From: an uncultured Eubacteriales bacterium
Lineage (GTDB): Bacteria; Bacillota; Clostridia; Oscillospirales; CAG-272
Direction of reading: 5' to 3'
NCBI GenBank assembly: GCA_934796165.1
Contig: CAKVOU010000001.1
Location: forward strand, 62,001-126,000
Length of the DNA: 64,000 nucleotides
Below the pieces are notes generated by a model. The model was not told the origin of the DNA, ran no database searches, and was given only the letters and a program-made list of their open reading frames with translations. Below, piece after piece: positions 8,828-17,658 of this stretch. A program made the position numbers and the translations under genes. The stretch's first letter is position 1. Each line of letters begins with the position of its first letter.

Positions 8828-8866
8828 AGCCGGCGGATGTCCCATCCGCCGGCTTTGTTGTCTTTT
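8828..8866 (+). terminator. Terminator-like hairpin between tRNA-Leu and the YitT gene
   Basis: A 12-bp perfect stem AGCCGGCGGATG / CATCCGCCGGCT with a TCC loop, followed by a T-rich tail. The 146 bases between the tRNA and this hairpin hold no gene I can support. Confidence 0.75.
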
Positions 8867-8921
8867 TGAATGAATTCTGTATGAGCCGTCGCAGGATGAA
8901 CGGTTCGGAAAGGACTTGCCG

Positions 8922-9803
8922 ATGCTCAAGAAGATCCTCGGAAAACTGAAGTGGAAAAACTTCCTCCTCCTCACCCTGTCCGGTTTTATCAATGCCGCCG
9001 GTATCACCATTTTCTTAACGCCGGTCGGACTGCTTGACAGCGGCATTTCCGGTACTTCCATGTTGCTCGCGAGTCTTACGCCGGTCTCTCTTTCCATCTT
9101 TCTCGTGGTGCTGAACGTTCCGCTGTTTCTGTACGGACTGAAGCGTCAGGGACCCGTGTTCACCATTTACGCGATCTATGCAGTCATCATGTACTCGCTC
9201 GGCGCATGGCTGATCAACGATGTGCTTCCCATTGATGTTACCATCCAGTCCCCGATTGCGGGAACCGATCTCGTGCTCTGCGCGATTTTCGGCGGCGTCA
9301 TCTCCGGTATCGGCAGCGGTCTTACTATCCGCTACGGCGGCGCGATCGACGGCATTGAAGTGCTTGCTGTCATCTTTGCAAAAAAGATCGGTGTGACAGT
9401 CGGAACCTTTGTCATGACATATAACATCATTCTCTACATTGTGTGCGGTGTTGCGTCCCAAAGCTGGGTCTTGCCGCTTTACTCCATCCTCGCTTATTAC
9501 GCGGGGCTCAAGATGATCGACTTCGTGGTCGAAGGTATCGACCGTTCCAAGGCGGCGTTCATCATCACGACCAAACCGAAGGAGGTCGGCGGAGCTCTGT
9601 CGGAGACCTTCGGGCAGGGTATGACGATTCTGGAAGCAAAGGGATTCTACTCGAACTCCCCCAAGACCGTGATTTATCTGGTCGTCAACCGGTTCCAGGT
9701 CGGCAAGATGCAGGATCTGGTCCACGAGATCGACCCGGCGGCATATATCACCATCAATGAAGTGGCGGACGTGTTCAAGTCCGTCAATCAGCAACAGCCC
9801 TGA
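8922..9803 (+). CDS. YitT-family integral membrane protein (DUF2179 C-terminal domain)
   Basis: 293 aa from the ATG at 8922. About five hydrophobic helices fill residues 15-195 (for example LSGFINAAGITIFLTPVGL and LCAIFGGVISGIGSGLTI), followed by a soluble C-terminal domain of about 80 residues (SKAAFIITTKPKEV, MTILEAKGFYSNSPKTVIYL), the DUF2179 layout of YitT/YpjC/YqfU proteins. Transport function in this family is not settled. A TTG six bases earlier is possible, but the GGAAAGGA site is seven bases from the ATG. No clear promoter of its own is visible. Confidence 0.88.
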   Translation: MLKKILGKLKWKNFLLLTLSGFINAAGITIFLTPVGLLDSGISGTSMLLASLTPVSLSIFLVVLNVPLFLYGLKRQGPVFTIYAIYAVIMYSLGAWLINDVLPIDVTIQSPIAGTDLVLCAIFGGVISGIGSGLTIRYGGAIDGIEVLAVIFAKKIGVTVGTFVMTYNIILYIVCGVASQSWVLPLYSILAYYAGLKMIDFVVEGIDRSKAAFIITTKPKEVGGALSETFGQGMTILEAKGFYSNSPKTVIYLVVNRFQVGKMQDLVHEIDPAAYITINEVADVFKSVNQQQP

Positions 9804-9845
9804 CAATTTCGGACGGCGACCGTTTCGCCGAGCGGAGGAAATACC

Positions 9846-11954
9846 ATGAAGAATATGGCGACCTATACTACCTTTTACGTTTCGGGGAAAACCGGAAACG
9901 ACTGGAACACGGGCGAAAATCCCGTTTCTCTCGGCGCAACGGACGGACCCCTTGCCACGGTTGATTGCGCCTGGCAGCGGATCATGGAAATGCGGCGCTT
10001 CGGCGCATGGCAGCCGGTCACCATCCGTTTTCTTGACGACGAATACGAGACGGATCACCCGATCCTGCTCACTCCCGGTGAAAACGTTCCGAAGGGGAAA
10101 TGCGGCAATGTGACCTTCGAATCCTACGGAAACCGCCGCACGGTCGTAAGCGGCGGCAGACGGATCACCGGATGGGAAAAGGACACCTTCAACGGCACAG
10201 ACTGCCTTTCTGTTTTTCTTCCCGAAGTGAAGGCGGGCAAGTGGCAGTTCTCCGATCTTTATGTCAACGGGACCCGCGCCGAGCTCCCGCGTTTCCCGGA
10301 GGAGGGGCTTCTGCTCCCCGAATCGGTGGAGAATAACATTGAGATGTTCAACGAAGGCTCCCATTGGTTTGTTGCCCGTGAGGGGGACATCCGCGATTTC
10401 CGCAACTTTGACGACTGTATCATTTCCTTCTGTCACTGGTGGATTGACGAGCACGTCCGCATTGCAAAGTACGACCCCGCAACGCGCAAGGTTACACTTG
10501 CCGCCAAAACGCGGTTCTCCATCTCGGATTTCAAGCCCCATTCTGGACTCAAGTATTACATTGAAAACGTCGCGGAGAGCTTCGAGAAACCCGGTCAATG
10601 GTACCTCGACCGTCCGACCGGAATGCTTTATTACATTCCGCGCGACGGGGAAACGGCGGACACGCTGTCGGTGCACGCGCCGGTGGTTGACCGCATCCTC
10701 GATGTGTCGGGCAGATACGACAAAAACGCGCATACCTGTGCCGATGTGCTCTCCGGGATACGGTTCCGAAATCTGGATTTTGCTTATTCCAAGGGCGATT
10801 ATGTCAGCCGCGGCTTTGCTCCAAACTGCGAGACGGCAAGTGACGAAGAACCGTACGCAGCCGACCCGCAGGCTTGCAGTTCCATGCACGGCGCGGTCAA
10901 TTTCTCCTATGCGAAAAACTGCGCGGTGGAGAACTGCCGCTTCTTCTGCTTCGGCACCCACGGACTGGTATTGGAGGCGGGAACGGTCGGAGCAATCGTC
11001 AGAGGCAACAGCTTCCGCGAGGGCGGAGGCGGCGGTATCCGGGTAAACGGGGAGGGAAGAGTGCACGCCCCCGATCCGCGCGCCTACACCTGGGGGAACC
11101 ATATCACGGACAACGAACTGTCAAATCTCGGCAGACGTCATTTTGCCGCCTGCGGGATTCTCTCCATGTTTTCCTATGACAATGAGATCTCGCACAACGA
11201 GATCCACGACCTGTACTATTCGGGGATTTCCTGCGGCTGGGACTGGGGGTACCAGGAGACGGTCTCCCATGACAACCGCATTGAAAAGAACCTCATATAC
11301 CGCATCGGTGACGGACTGCTCTCCGATATGGGCGGCATCTATACGCTCGGTAAACAGCCCGGGACAATCGTTTCGGGAAATGTCATTCACGACGTGACCA
11401 GCCGTTTCTACGGCGGGTGGGCGCTGTATACCGATGAAGGTTCCAGTTACATGACGATTGAAAACAATGTCTGCTACAACGTATCGGAAAACTGCTTCCA
11501 TCAGCATTTCGGCGGGCAGAACGTTGTAAGGAACAATATCTTCGCCTTTTCGCGTGACGGCTCCGTGCGTCTGTCCAAGCCCGAGACCCATATGGGTGTA
11601 CTCATGGACGGCAACCTGCATTATCTCGGCGGCTCTCCCAAATACGGACGTAACGACGAGTTCGGCTTTGCTCATTCCAACCTGTCCACGGTCCGCGAGA
11701 TGATCTTCGACCGGCAGGAAAAACAGCCGCTTCTGTTCCGCATCGGCGACCCGGAGCATCCGGAGGATGACCGTACCTTCACCCTCGAACAGATGAGGGT
11801 GACTTATGGGGTGGATGAAGACACGCTCATTGCCGATCCCGGATTCCGCGACCCCGAGCACTTTGATTTCACGCTTTCTCCCGATTCCTTCGCGGTCAGG
11901 CTCGGCTTTGTGCCGATCGACACCTCGGATGTCGGACCGCGCGTCAGATTCTGA
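9846..11954 (+). CDS. Right-handed beta-helix protein, probable intracellular glycosidase
   Basis: 702 aa. The N-terminus TTFYVSGKTGNDWNTGE, then VTFESYGNRRTVVSGGRRI, and the middle section of short hydrophobic turns (HGLVLEAGTVGAIVRGNSF, NRIEKNLIYRIGDG, VSGNVIHDV, MTIENNVCYNV) indicate a parallel beta-helix. The part reading YYIENVAESFEKPGQWYLDR, with MLYYIPRDGE, is common in beta-helix glycoside hydrolases such as GH120-like xylosidases. The exact family and catalytic residues cannot be assigned by eye. There is no signal peptide, so it would act on imported oligosaccharides. It starts 42 bases after the YitT gene and ends at a terminator. Confidence 0.7.
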   Translation: MKNMATYTTFYVSGKTGNDWNTGENPVSLGATDGPLATVDCAWQRIMEMRRFGAWQPVTIRFLDDEYETDHPILLTPGENVPKGKCGNVTFESYGNRRTVVSGGRRITGWEKDTFNGTDCLSVFLPEVKAGKWQFSDLYVNGTRAELPRFPEEGLLLPESVENNIEMFNEGSHWFVAREGDIRDFRNFDDCIISFCHWWIDEHVRIAKYDPATRKVTLAAKTRFSISDFKPHSGLKYYIENVAESFEKPGQWYLDRPTGMLYYIPRDGETADTLSVHAPVVDRILDVSGRYDKNAHTCADVLSGIRFRNLDFAYSKGDYVSRGFAPNCETASDEEPYAADPQACSSMHGAVNFSYAKNCAVENCRFFCFGTHGLVLEAGTVGAIVRGNSFREGGGGGIRVNGEGRVHAPDPRAYTWGNHITDNELSNLGRRHFAACGILSMFSYDNEISHNEIHDLYYSGISCGWDWGYQETVSHDNRIEKNLIYRIGDGLLSDMGGIYTLGKQPGTIVSGNVIHDVTSRFYGGWALYTDEGSSYMTIENNVCYNVSENCFHQHFGGQNVVRNNIFAFSRDGSVRLSKPETHMGVLMDGNLHYLGGSPKYGRNDEFGFAHSNLSTVREMIFDRQEKQPLLFRIGDPEHPEDDRTFTLEQMRVTYGVDEDTLIADPGFRDPEHFDFTLSPDSFAVRLGFVPIDTSDVGPRVRF

Positions 11955-11963
11955 TCCGGATAC

Positions 11964-12006
11964 AAAAAAGCCGTCCGCTTTCCCGTTTGGGGAAGCGGAC
12001 GGCTTT
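11964..12006. terminator. Bidirectional terminator between converging genes
   Basis: AAAAAAGCCGTCCGCTTTCCC / GGGAAGCGGACGGCTTTTC: a strong stem of about 13 bp flanked by A and T runs. It sits between the beta-helix gene (plus) and the uracil permease gene (minus), so it can serve both. Confidence 0.85.
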
Positions 12007-12022
12007 TCTATCGGACTGCGGA

Positions 12023-13390
12023 TTACTGATCCTGGTTTTCTTTGTTTTTGTTTCTGCGGGAAACCAGCAGGTTGACCAGAATGCCGAGCACAAGTGCGCA
12101 GGCAATCGCAGTCAGCTTGATCTGACCGATCATCAGTGCCATTCCGCCGATGCCGGCGATCAGGATCACGGAGACGGTGAACAGGTTGCCGTTATCCTCC
12201 AGGTCAACCTTCTGGATCATCTTGAGACCGGAGACGGCGATGAAGCCGTACAGCGAAATGCACACACCGCCCATAACGCATCCGGGGATGGTGGAGAGGA
12301 AGGTGACAAAGGGAGCGAAGAAGGAAGCAACGATTGCCATAATCGCGGTCGCAAGAATGGTGACGACAGACGCGTTACCGGAAATTGCAACACAGCCGAC
12401 GGACTCACCGTAGGTCGTGTTGGGGCAGCCGCCGAACAGAGCGCCTGCAATGGAACCGACACCGTCGCCGAGCAGGGTTCTGTGCAGACCGGGGTCTTCC
12501 AGAAGGTCCTTTTCGATGATGGCGGAAATGTTCTTGTGATCTGCGAGATGCTCCGCAAAAACAACGAATGCCACGGGAACATACGCGACGGCGATCATTG
12601 CGATGTAAGAGCCGATCGAGCCGTATTCACCGAACTGATAATTGCCCTTGAATGCTTCGACGAATGCGAAGTCGGGGTACCACTGCATATTCTGGAATTT
12701 GGAAAAATCAATGATCTGAAGAGTCTCGTTCTGGGTTGCGATGCCGATTCCGGTGAAGATTGCGGCGACTGCGTAGCCTGCCACGATGCCGATGATGAAG
12801 GGAATCATTTTTGCCATCTTCTTGCCGTAAACCGAGCAGGCAATGACCGTGCCGAGCGTGATGAGTGCGCAGAGGAGGCAAAGTCCTGCCTTAGGAGTCA
12901 TGACGCGGACAGAGTTTGCGTCAAGCGTTACACCGACAGCGTCGTTCACTGCGTTGACAGCAAGCGACAGACCGATGAGAGCGACGGTAGGACCGATGAC
13001 TACGGTAGGCATCAGCTTGGAAATCCATTTCACGCCCGCAAACTTGACGACCAGCGCGATGATGATGTAAACCAGCCCTGCAAACCCGGCGCCGATGAGC
13101 AGACCGAGGTACCCGAGGGACATGGAAATGCCGCCTCCGAATGCCGCAAACATGGAGGGCAGGAATGCGAAGGAAGAACCGAGGAAGACGGGGCTCTTGA
13201 ACTTCGTGAAGAGCAGGTAGACGATCGTGCCGACGCCTGCGCCGAACAGAGCAGCCGACTGGGACATTCCGTTGCCGACAATCGTAGGAACGGCGATGGT
13301 TGCCGCAAGGATCGCAAGCAGCTGCTGGAATGCGAAGACCAGCACCTGACCGAATTTCGGCCGATCATTCACGTTGTAGACGAGTTTCAT
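12023..13390 (-). CDS. uraA: Uracil/xanthine permease (NCS2 family, UraA-like)
   Basis: 455 aa with about 12-14 hydrophobic segments. Family landmarks: FAFQQLLAILAATIAVPTIV at the start, LGSSFAFLP near residue 71, the conserved AEHLADHKNI (with the substrate-contacting Glu typical of UraA) in the second half, and GCPNTTYGESVG. NCS2 carriers take up uracil or xanthine by proton symport; which substrate is used here is not certain, though the AEH motif favours uracil. It is a single-gene transcript with a 170-base structured leader, which suggests control by pyrimidine or purine status. Confidence 0.9.
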   Translation of the reverse strand: MKLVYNVNDRPKFGQVLVFAFQQLLAILAATIAVPTIVGNGMSQSAALFGAGVGTIVYLLFTKFKSPVFLGSSFAFLPSMFAAFGGGISMSLGYLGLLIGAGFAGLVYIIIALVVKFAGVKWISKLMPTVVIGPTVALIGLSLAVNAVNDAVGVTLDANSVRVMTPKAGLCLLCALITLGTVIACSVYGKKMAKMIPFIIGIVAGYAVAAIFTGIGIATQNETLQIIDFSKFQNMQWYPDFAFVEAFKGNYQFGEYGSIGSYIAMIAVAYVPVAFVVFAEHLADHKNISAIIEKDLLEDPGLHRTLLGDGVGSIAGALFGGCPNTTYGESVGCVAISGNASVVTILATAIMAIVASFFAPFVTFLSTIPGCVMGGVCISLYGFIAVSGLKMIQKVDLEDNGNLFTVSVILIAGIGGMALMIGQIKLTAIACALVLGILVNLLVSRRNKNKENQDQ

Positions 13391-13444
13391 GATTTGAACT
13401 CCTTAGTCTTTATTTATTAAATGCAGGAAGCCCCGCAGATAATC

Positions 13445-13477
13445 AAAAAAATACCGAATACAGAAAACTGTATCCGG
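13445..13477 (-). terminator. Leader terminator before uraA
   Basis: On the minus strand CCGGATACAG (13477-13468), TTTT loop, CTGTATTCGG (13463-13454), then a run of seven T after GGTA. It is a complete intrinsic terminator placed about 55 bases before the uraA ATG. It shares bases 13475-13477 with the leader helix, so only one of the two can form fully. Confidence 0.75.
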
Positions 13478-13545
13478 CAGACTGCGCTCCATATGGGTAG
13501 CCCCATTCAACTTGTTCTCGCGGTGACCATATTACGCATCTGCCG
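13475..13545 (-). promoter_or_regulatory. Structured riboswitch-like leader of uraA
   Basis: On the minus strand CGGCAGA (13545-13539) pairs with TCTGCCG (13481-13475), TGCG (13538-13535) with CGCA (13486-13483), and ATATGG (13532-13527) with CCATAT (13496-13491). These enclose a 30-base loop rich in purines (13497-13526). The outer strand runs into the terminator stem, the normal layout of a transcription-attenuating riboswitch or protein-binding leader. It does not match the purine, PreQ1, TPP, ZTP, THF or PyrR-site consensus sequences I know. Ligand unknown. Confidence 0.55.
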
Positions 13546-13570
13546 TTATATTGGTTCCTTGACTTTTGAC

Positions 13571-13599
13571 AGTATACCACACGAAACGACTTTTGTAAA
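13571..13599 (-). promoter_or_regulatory. Sigma-A promoter of uraA
   Basis: Minus strand TTTACA (13599-13594), 17-base spacer, TATACT (13576-13571). The transcript would start near 13564, giving a leader of about 170 bases that holds the helix and terminator described for uraA. Confidence 0.75.
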
Positions 13600-13797
13600 T
13601 AGAAATTCATAAAATGAACCGGACGAAAACCGCAGAAAATCCCGTTCATATTTTGTATGTGTTTCACAAAACGCACGGTCTGCCGCCGCTTTTGACACAC
13701 AAAGCCGAAGCGGCGGAACAGGCGCGTTCCCGGAGAACGGCAGCGTTGCGGTCGCCTTTTTCCGATTGCCCGCGTACACGGAAAAAGCGGAAAACGA

Positions 13798-13826
13798 TTG
13801 ACAAACCGAACGGGAAAGTGTATAAT
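13798..13826 (+). promoter_or_regulatory. Sigma-A promoter of the rpiR-like gene
   Basis: TTGACA (13798-13803), 17-base spacer, TATAAT (13821-13826). Between the divergent uraA promoter and this one (13600-13797) I see no gene or conserved element. Confidence 0.8.
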
Positions 13827-13836
13827 AAGTAAAGTT

Positions 13837-13896
13837 ATGAAGAAAACCGGAGCCGTTTGTCCGGAATGCGGATACGGCGGAAAGGACCAGGCATGA
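13837..13896 (+). CDS. Possible 19-codon upstream ORF before the RpiR-like gene
   Basis: ATG at 13837 opens a 19-codon frame (MKKTGAVCPECGYGGKDQA) that closes with a TGA overlapping the regulator's ATG (ATGA). The CPECG sequence is zinc-ribbon-like. It begins only a few bases after the predicted transcription start and has no clear ribosome binding site, so it may be untranslated or leaderless. If real it would couple translation to the regulator. Low certainty. Confidence 0.25.
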   Translation: MKKTGAVCPECGYGGKDQA

Positions 13897-14756
13897 GTCA
13901 CGACCTTCTGAAAACCATGGAGGAAAAGCTGCCGACCTTCTCCAAGGGTCAGCGGCAGATTACCCATTTTCTGCTCGATCACTACGATCGTGCGGCTTAT
14001 ATGACCGCCTCCAGGCTGGGACGGGAAACGGGGGTATCGGAATCCACCGTTGTCCGGTTTGCCATCGAACTCGGTTACGAGGGTTACCCGGAATTCCAGA
14101 AGGCGTTGCAGGAGGTCGTCCGCATGAAGCTGACCTCGGTACAGCGTGTTGCGGTCACGGACCAACTGATCGGAGAGGGCGACGTGCTGGAAAAGGTGCT
14201 CATGTCCGATGTGGATAAGATCCGCCGGACGCTGGAGGGTATTGACCGCAGGGCGTTTGAGGAAGCGGTGGACCGCATCATTTCCGCAAAGAACATCTAT
14301 ATCATCGGCGTGCGTTCCTCCTCCTGCCTCGCGGGTTTTCTCAATTACAGCCTGCGCATGATTTTCGACAATGTGCGCCAGGTACAGCCGACCTCCGGCT
14401 CTGAAATGTTTGAGCAGATTGTGCAGATCGGAGAGGGCGACGTCATGATTGCCGTCAGCTTCCCCCGGTATTCCAAGAAAATCATCAACGCAGTCGGATA
14501 CGCGAAGGATGCGGGCGCGGATATCGTTTCGATCACCGACAGCCCGGAATCCCCGATCGCCGCAAAGGGAGATCAGGTACTGTATGCGCAGAGTGATATG
14601 GCGGCATTTGTGGACTCTCTGGTTGCGCCGCTCAGCATCATCAACGCCATCATTGTAGCCGTCGCACGCAAGAGACGTGACAAGGTGACCGAACGCCTCC
14701 GCAAACTGGAGGCCATCTGGGATGAGTACGACGTGTACGCAAAGTCCCAGAACTGA
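13893..14756 (+). CDS. MurR/RpiR-family transcriptional regulator
   Basis: 287 aa. The N-terminal RpiR-type helix-turn-helix spans residues about 1-77 (FSKGQRQITHFLLDHYDRAA, then VSESTVVRFAIELGYEGYPE). A SIS sugar-phosphate-binding domain covers about residues 125-265 (IYIIGVRSSSCLAGFL, VMIAVSFPRYSKK, DIVSITDSPESPIA). Such proteins sense phosphosugars and control sugar or amino-sugar genes. The ATG at 13893 is chosen because GGAAAGGA lies six bases upstream; an in-frame ATG 12 codons earlier lacks a site. Target genes are not evident; the gene after it is a flavoprotein. Confidence 0.9.
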   Translation: MSHDLLKTMEEKLPTFSKGQRQITHFLLDHYDRAAYMTASRLGRETGVSESTVVRFAIELGYEGYPEFQKALQEVVRMKLTSVQRVAVTDQLIGEGDVLEKVLMSDVDKIRRTLEGIDRRAFEEAVDRIISAKNIYIIGVRSSSCLAGFLNYSLRMIFDNVRQVQPTSGSEMFEQIVQIGEGDVMIAVSFPRYSKKIINAVGYAKDAGADIVSITDSPESPIAAKGDQVLYAQSDMAAFVDSLVAPLSIINAIIVAVARKRRDKVTERLRKLEAIWDEYDVYAKSQN

Positions 14757-14760
14757 CCGT

Positions 14761-16218
14761 ATGTCAAAAGAAGTGTATCATGCAGGCTCCGCCACCGGGG
14801 AAACGGGCGGAGCCTTCAAAAAGCCGGAAACACGGAATTCCCGTCATGCATTGCAGTCCGGAAAAAAGGCGACTGCAAAGGCAGTCGGTTTTTCGCAGCC
14901 GAAAGCAGATTTTATGCAGCCCGGTGCAGGCGCTTCACAATCAACCGCAGGTGTTTCACAGCCGTCCGCACCCGGTGCCGGGGATTCCGATGTCATCGTT
15001 ATCGGCGCGGGCGCCGCGGGCATGATGGCGGCTGTGACCGCCGCGCGCGCGGGCGCTTCGGTGACGCTGTTTGAGCGCGGCGACAGAGAGGGAAGAAAAC
15101 TCCGGATCACCGGCAAGGGCAGGTGTAATGTCACCAACGACTGCGACACCGAAGAATTCCTTTCCAACGTTCCGACCAATCCGCGCTTTCTTTATGCCGC
15201 CCTCAACCGGTTCGGCACGGCGGATACCAAAGCGTTTTTTGAGGACGCGGGCGTTCCCCTCAAGGTGGAGCGCGGCAAACGGGTGTTTCCCGTTTCCGAC
15301 CGTGCCGCGGACATTGTTTCCGCACTGGTGAAGACCTGCCGCGAGGCGGGCGTCTGTACCGTACGCGAGCGGGTGCATGACATCCGCACGGAGAACGGTC
15401 GCGTCACCGGCGTGACGGCTGGCGGGAAATTTTATGCCGCCGGAGCCGTGATTCTCGCCACGGGCGGGAAGTCCTATCCCTTAACCGGCTCCGATGGTGA
15501 CGGCTATCGCATGGCAGAGGCGCTCGGGCACACCGTCACGCCGCTTCGTCCTTCGCTCGTTCCCATTGTGGAGGACGGACATTTCTGCGCGTCGCTTCAG
15601 GGGCTGTCGCTCCGCAACGTTTCGCTCCGTATCACAGAGCGGGGGGACGGCAAAGTCGTTTATGAAGATTTTGGCGAGATGATGTTCACGCATTTCGGCT
15701 TGACGGGACCCATGATCCTGTCCGCATCGGCGCACCTATCCGACATGATGCCGGGGAAATACGAGGCGCAGATCGACCTCAAGCCGGCGCTTGACGAAAA
15801 GACGCTGGATGCGCGGGTGCTCTCGGATTTCTCCAGATATGAAAACCGTGATTTCATCAACGCGCTGGGGGACCTGCTTCCTCAGAAGCTGATCCTGCCC
15901 GTGATCCGCCTGTCGGGGATCGACGAGCGAAAAAAGGTCAACTCGGTGACAAGGGAGGAACGGAAAAAGCTGGTCTCGGTTATCAAGGGACTGCGCGTGC
16001 CGCTTCGCGGCTTCCGCCCGATTGAGGAAGCCATCGTTACCAAGGGCGGTATCAGCGTGAAAGAGGTCAGCCCCCGTACCATGGAATCCAAGCTGGTCGC
16101 AGGTCTCTACTTCGCGGGCGAGGTGCTGGATCTGGACGCCTACACGGGCGGCTTCAATCTCCAGATCGCCTTTTCGACCGGCGTGCTTGCGGGAGAATCC
16201 GCGGCAGAGAAGCTCTGA
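14761..16218 (+). CDS. BaiN/HI0933-family NAD(P)/FAD-dependent oxidoreductase with N-terminal extension
   Basis: 485 aa if the ATG at 14761 is used. The FAD-binding core starts about residue 76 with DVIVIGAGAAGMMAA, followed by GRKLRITGKGRCNVTN, VILATGGKSYPLTGSDGDG and the C-terminal block AGLYFAGEVLDLDAYTGGFN, all typical of the HI0933/BaiN flavoproteins. The true substrate is usually unknown; some act on bile acids. The roughly 75 residues before the core are low-complexity (SQP repeats) and absent from most relatives, so the real start may lie later, for example the ATG at 14914. It follows the regulator by four bases. Confidence 0.85.
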   Translation: MSKEVYHAGSATGETGGAFKKPETRNSRHALQSGKKATAKAVGFSQPKADFMQPGAGASQSTAGVSQPSAPGAGDSDVIVIGAGAAGMMAAVTAARAGASVTLFERGDREGRKLRITGKGRCNVTNDCDTEEFLSNVPTNPRFLYAALNRFGTADTKAFFEDAGVPLKVERGKRVFPVSDRAADIVSALVKTCREAGVCTVRERVHDIRTENGRVTGVTAGGKFYAAGAVILATGGKSYPLTGSDGDGYRMAEALGHTVTPLRPSLVPIVEDGHFCASLQGLSLRNVSLRITERGDGKVVYEDFGEMMFTHFGLTGPMILSASAHLSDMMPGKYEAQIDLKPALDEKTLDARVLSDFSRYENRDFINALGDLLPQKLILPVIRLSGIDERKKVNSVTREERKKLVSVIKGLRVPLRGFRPIEEAIVTKGGISVKEVSPRTMESKLVAGLYFAGEVLDLDAYTGGFNLQIAFSTGVLAGESAAEKL

Positions 16219-16300
16219 CGAAAACGGCAACGGGAACGCTTTGCGGAAGAGAAAAACGGAAACAAAAAAGACAGACGGAAGGTCAGGAAACCGATAGATT

Positions 16301-16978
16301 ATGATTCGTATCGCCATTGACGGTCCCGCTGGCGCGGGGAAGAGTACCATTGCAAGAATGACCGCAAAAAAGCTCGGCATCATATACGTGGATACCGGGG
16401 CGCTTTACCGCACGGTCGGTTACTATGTCCGCTCGGTCGGAGCGGATCCGCATGACGCGGCGGCGGTGGAAAAGCTGCTTCCCGCCATTCACATCGAAGT
16501 GAAATTTGAAGGCGGCAGACAGACCGTCATGCTCAACGGGGAGGACCTCGGCGACCGCATCCGCGAGCCGGAAATGTCCATGTATGCGTCCGCCGTTTCG
16601 GCGATCCCCGCAGTGCGCGCGTTTCTTCTGGACACCCAGAGAGACATTGCGAAAAAAAACAGCGTTATCATGGACGGTCGTGACATCGGCACGGTAATTC
16701 TGCCCGACGCGGACGTCAAAGTGTTCATGTTCGCCTCCGACGAGGTGCGCGCCCGCCGGAGATATGACGAACTGATTGCCAAGGGGATGAACGTCCGGTA
16801 TGAGGACGTTTTCCGCGAAATGACCGAGCGCGACAGACAGGACAGCGGCAGACAGACTGCCCCCTGCGTTCCCGCGCCCGACGCGATTTTGTTTGACAAT
16901 TCCGACCTCACGCCGGACGAATGCGTGGATCGGATCATCGGTTTTGCCGAAAAAAAGAAGGCGGAGGTCGGTCGGTAA
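16301..16978 (+). CDS. cmk: Cytidylate kinase
   Basis: 225 aa, the normal length. P-loop GPAGAGKST at residues 8-16, then YVDTGALYRT, the CMP-binding arginine region MDGRDIGTVILPDADVK, and ERDRQDSGR near residue 175. It phosphorylates CMP and dCMP. It heads the cmk-plsC-ispH/S1 gene order common in Clostridia; its stop codon overlaps the plsC start (TAATG). Confidence 0.96.
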   Translation: MIRIAIDGPAGAGKSTIARMTAKKLGIIYVDTGALYRTVGYYVRSVGADPHDAAAVEKLLPAIHIEVKFEGGRQTVMLNGEDLGDRIREPEMSMYASAVSAIPAVRAFLLDTQRDIAKKNSVIMDGRDIGTVILPDADVKVFMFASDEVRARRRYDELIAKGMNVRYEDVFREMTERDRQDSGRQTAPCVPAPDAILFDNSDLTPDECVDRIIGFAEKKKAEVGR

Positions 16979-17655
16979 TGGAGAAGCAAACGGAAAAGCA
17001 CGAAGGAAAGACCAAAAAGACAAAGCGCAAAAACGGCACCGGGACCTACCGCTTTGTGCGGGGACTGCTCGGTTGGTTTGTGCGCCTGATCCACCGGATC
17101 CATGTTGTCGGCAGGGAAAACGAACCGGACGCGACCGAGGGTCCGTATCTGCTCGTCTGCAATCACCTGCAATGGTGCGACCCCATCTGGATCTGCGTCG
17201 CACTGAAATATCAGCAGCCGCATTACATGGCGAAAAAGGAGCTGTTCGGGGTACCCGTCCTCGGCGGGCTGATCCGCAAGCTCGGTGCGTACCCGGTCAA
17301 CCGCGGCGGCGCGGATGTCGGAGCGGTCCGGCATACCATTGAGCTTTTGAAGAACGGCGACTCGGTCGGTATGTTCCCGCAGGGGCACCGCTATCCCGGT
17401 GTGGATCCCCGCACGACCCCGATCCGTCCCGGTGCGGGCATGATCGCCCAGCACGCGGGTGTGCCGGTACTTCCCGTGTTCATCAAAACCAAGGATAACC
17501 GCCCGAAATTTCTTCGCCGCGTGGATATTATCATCGGAAAGCCGATCACCCCGGAGGAGCTGCATTATAATAAGGAAGCATCCGGCGAGTACGCCCGCAT
17601 GACCGAAGAGATTTTCGAGAGAGTCTGCGCGCTCGGCGACAGCGCCGGGAATTGA
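16978..17655 (+). CDS. plsC: 1-acyl-sn-glycerol-3-phosphate acyltransferase
   Basis: 225 aa from the ATG that overlaps the cmk stop. It has a basic N-terminus of about 20 residues, then the catalytic H-x4-D block (NHLQWCDP) and the glycerol-phosphate-binding block FPQGHRYPG (usually FPEGTRS; Gln replaces Glu here). VLPVFIKTKDNRPKF follows. It makes phosphatidic acid from lysophosphatidic acid at the membrane. It lies three bases before ispH-S1. Confidence 0.92.
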   Translation: MEKQTEKHEGKTKKTKRKNGTGTYRFVRGLLGWFVRLIHRIHVVGRENEPDATEGPYLLVCNHLQWCDPIWICVALKYQQPHYMAKKELFGVPVLGGLIRKLGAYPVNRGGADVGAVRHTIELLKNGDSVGMFPQGHRYPGVDPRTTPIRPGAGMIAQHAGVPVLPVFIKTKDNRPKFLRRVDIIIGKPITPEELHYNKEASGEYARMTEEIFERVCALGDSAGN

Positions 17656-17658
17656 TCC

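Noticed and set aside
9015..11102. A 695-codon minus-strand frame across the YitT and beta-helix genes
   Set aside because: Both plus-strand proteins have recognisable domains and ribosome binding sites; the antisense frame has neither.
13445..13545. Classical purine riboswitch before uraA
   Set aside because: It contains ATATGG but lacks the TATAATCC, TCTACC and closing-helix pattern of the purine aptamer, and its ATATGG is base-paired within a long helix.
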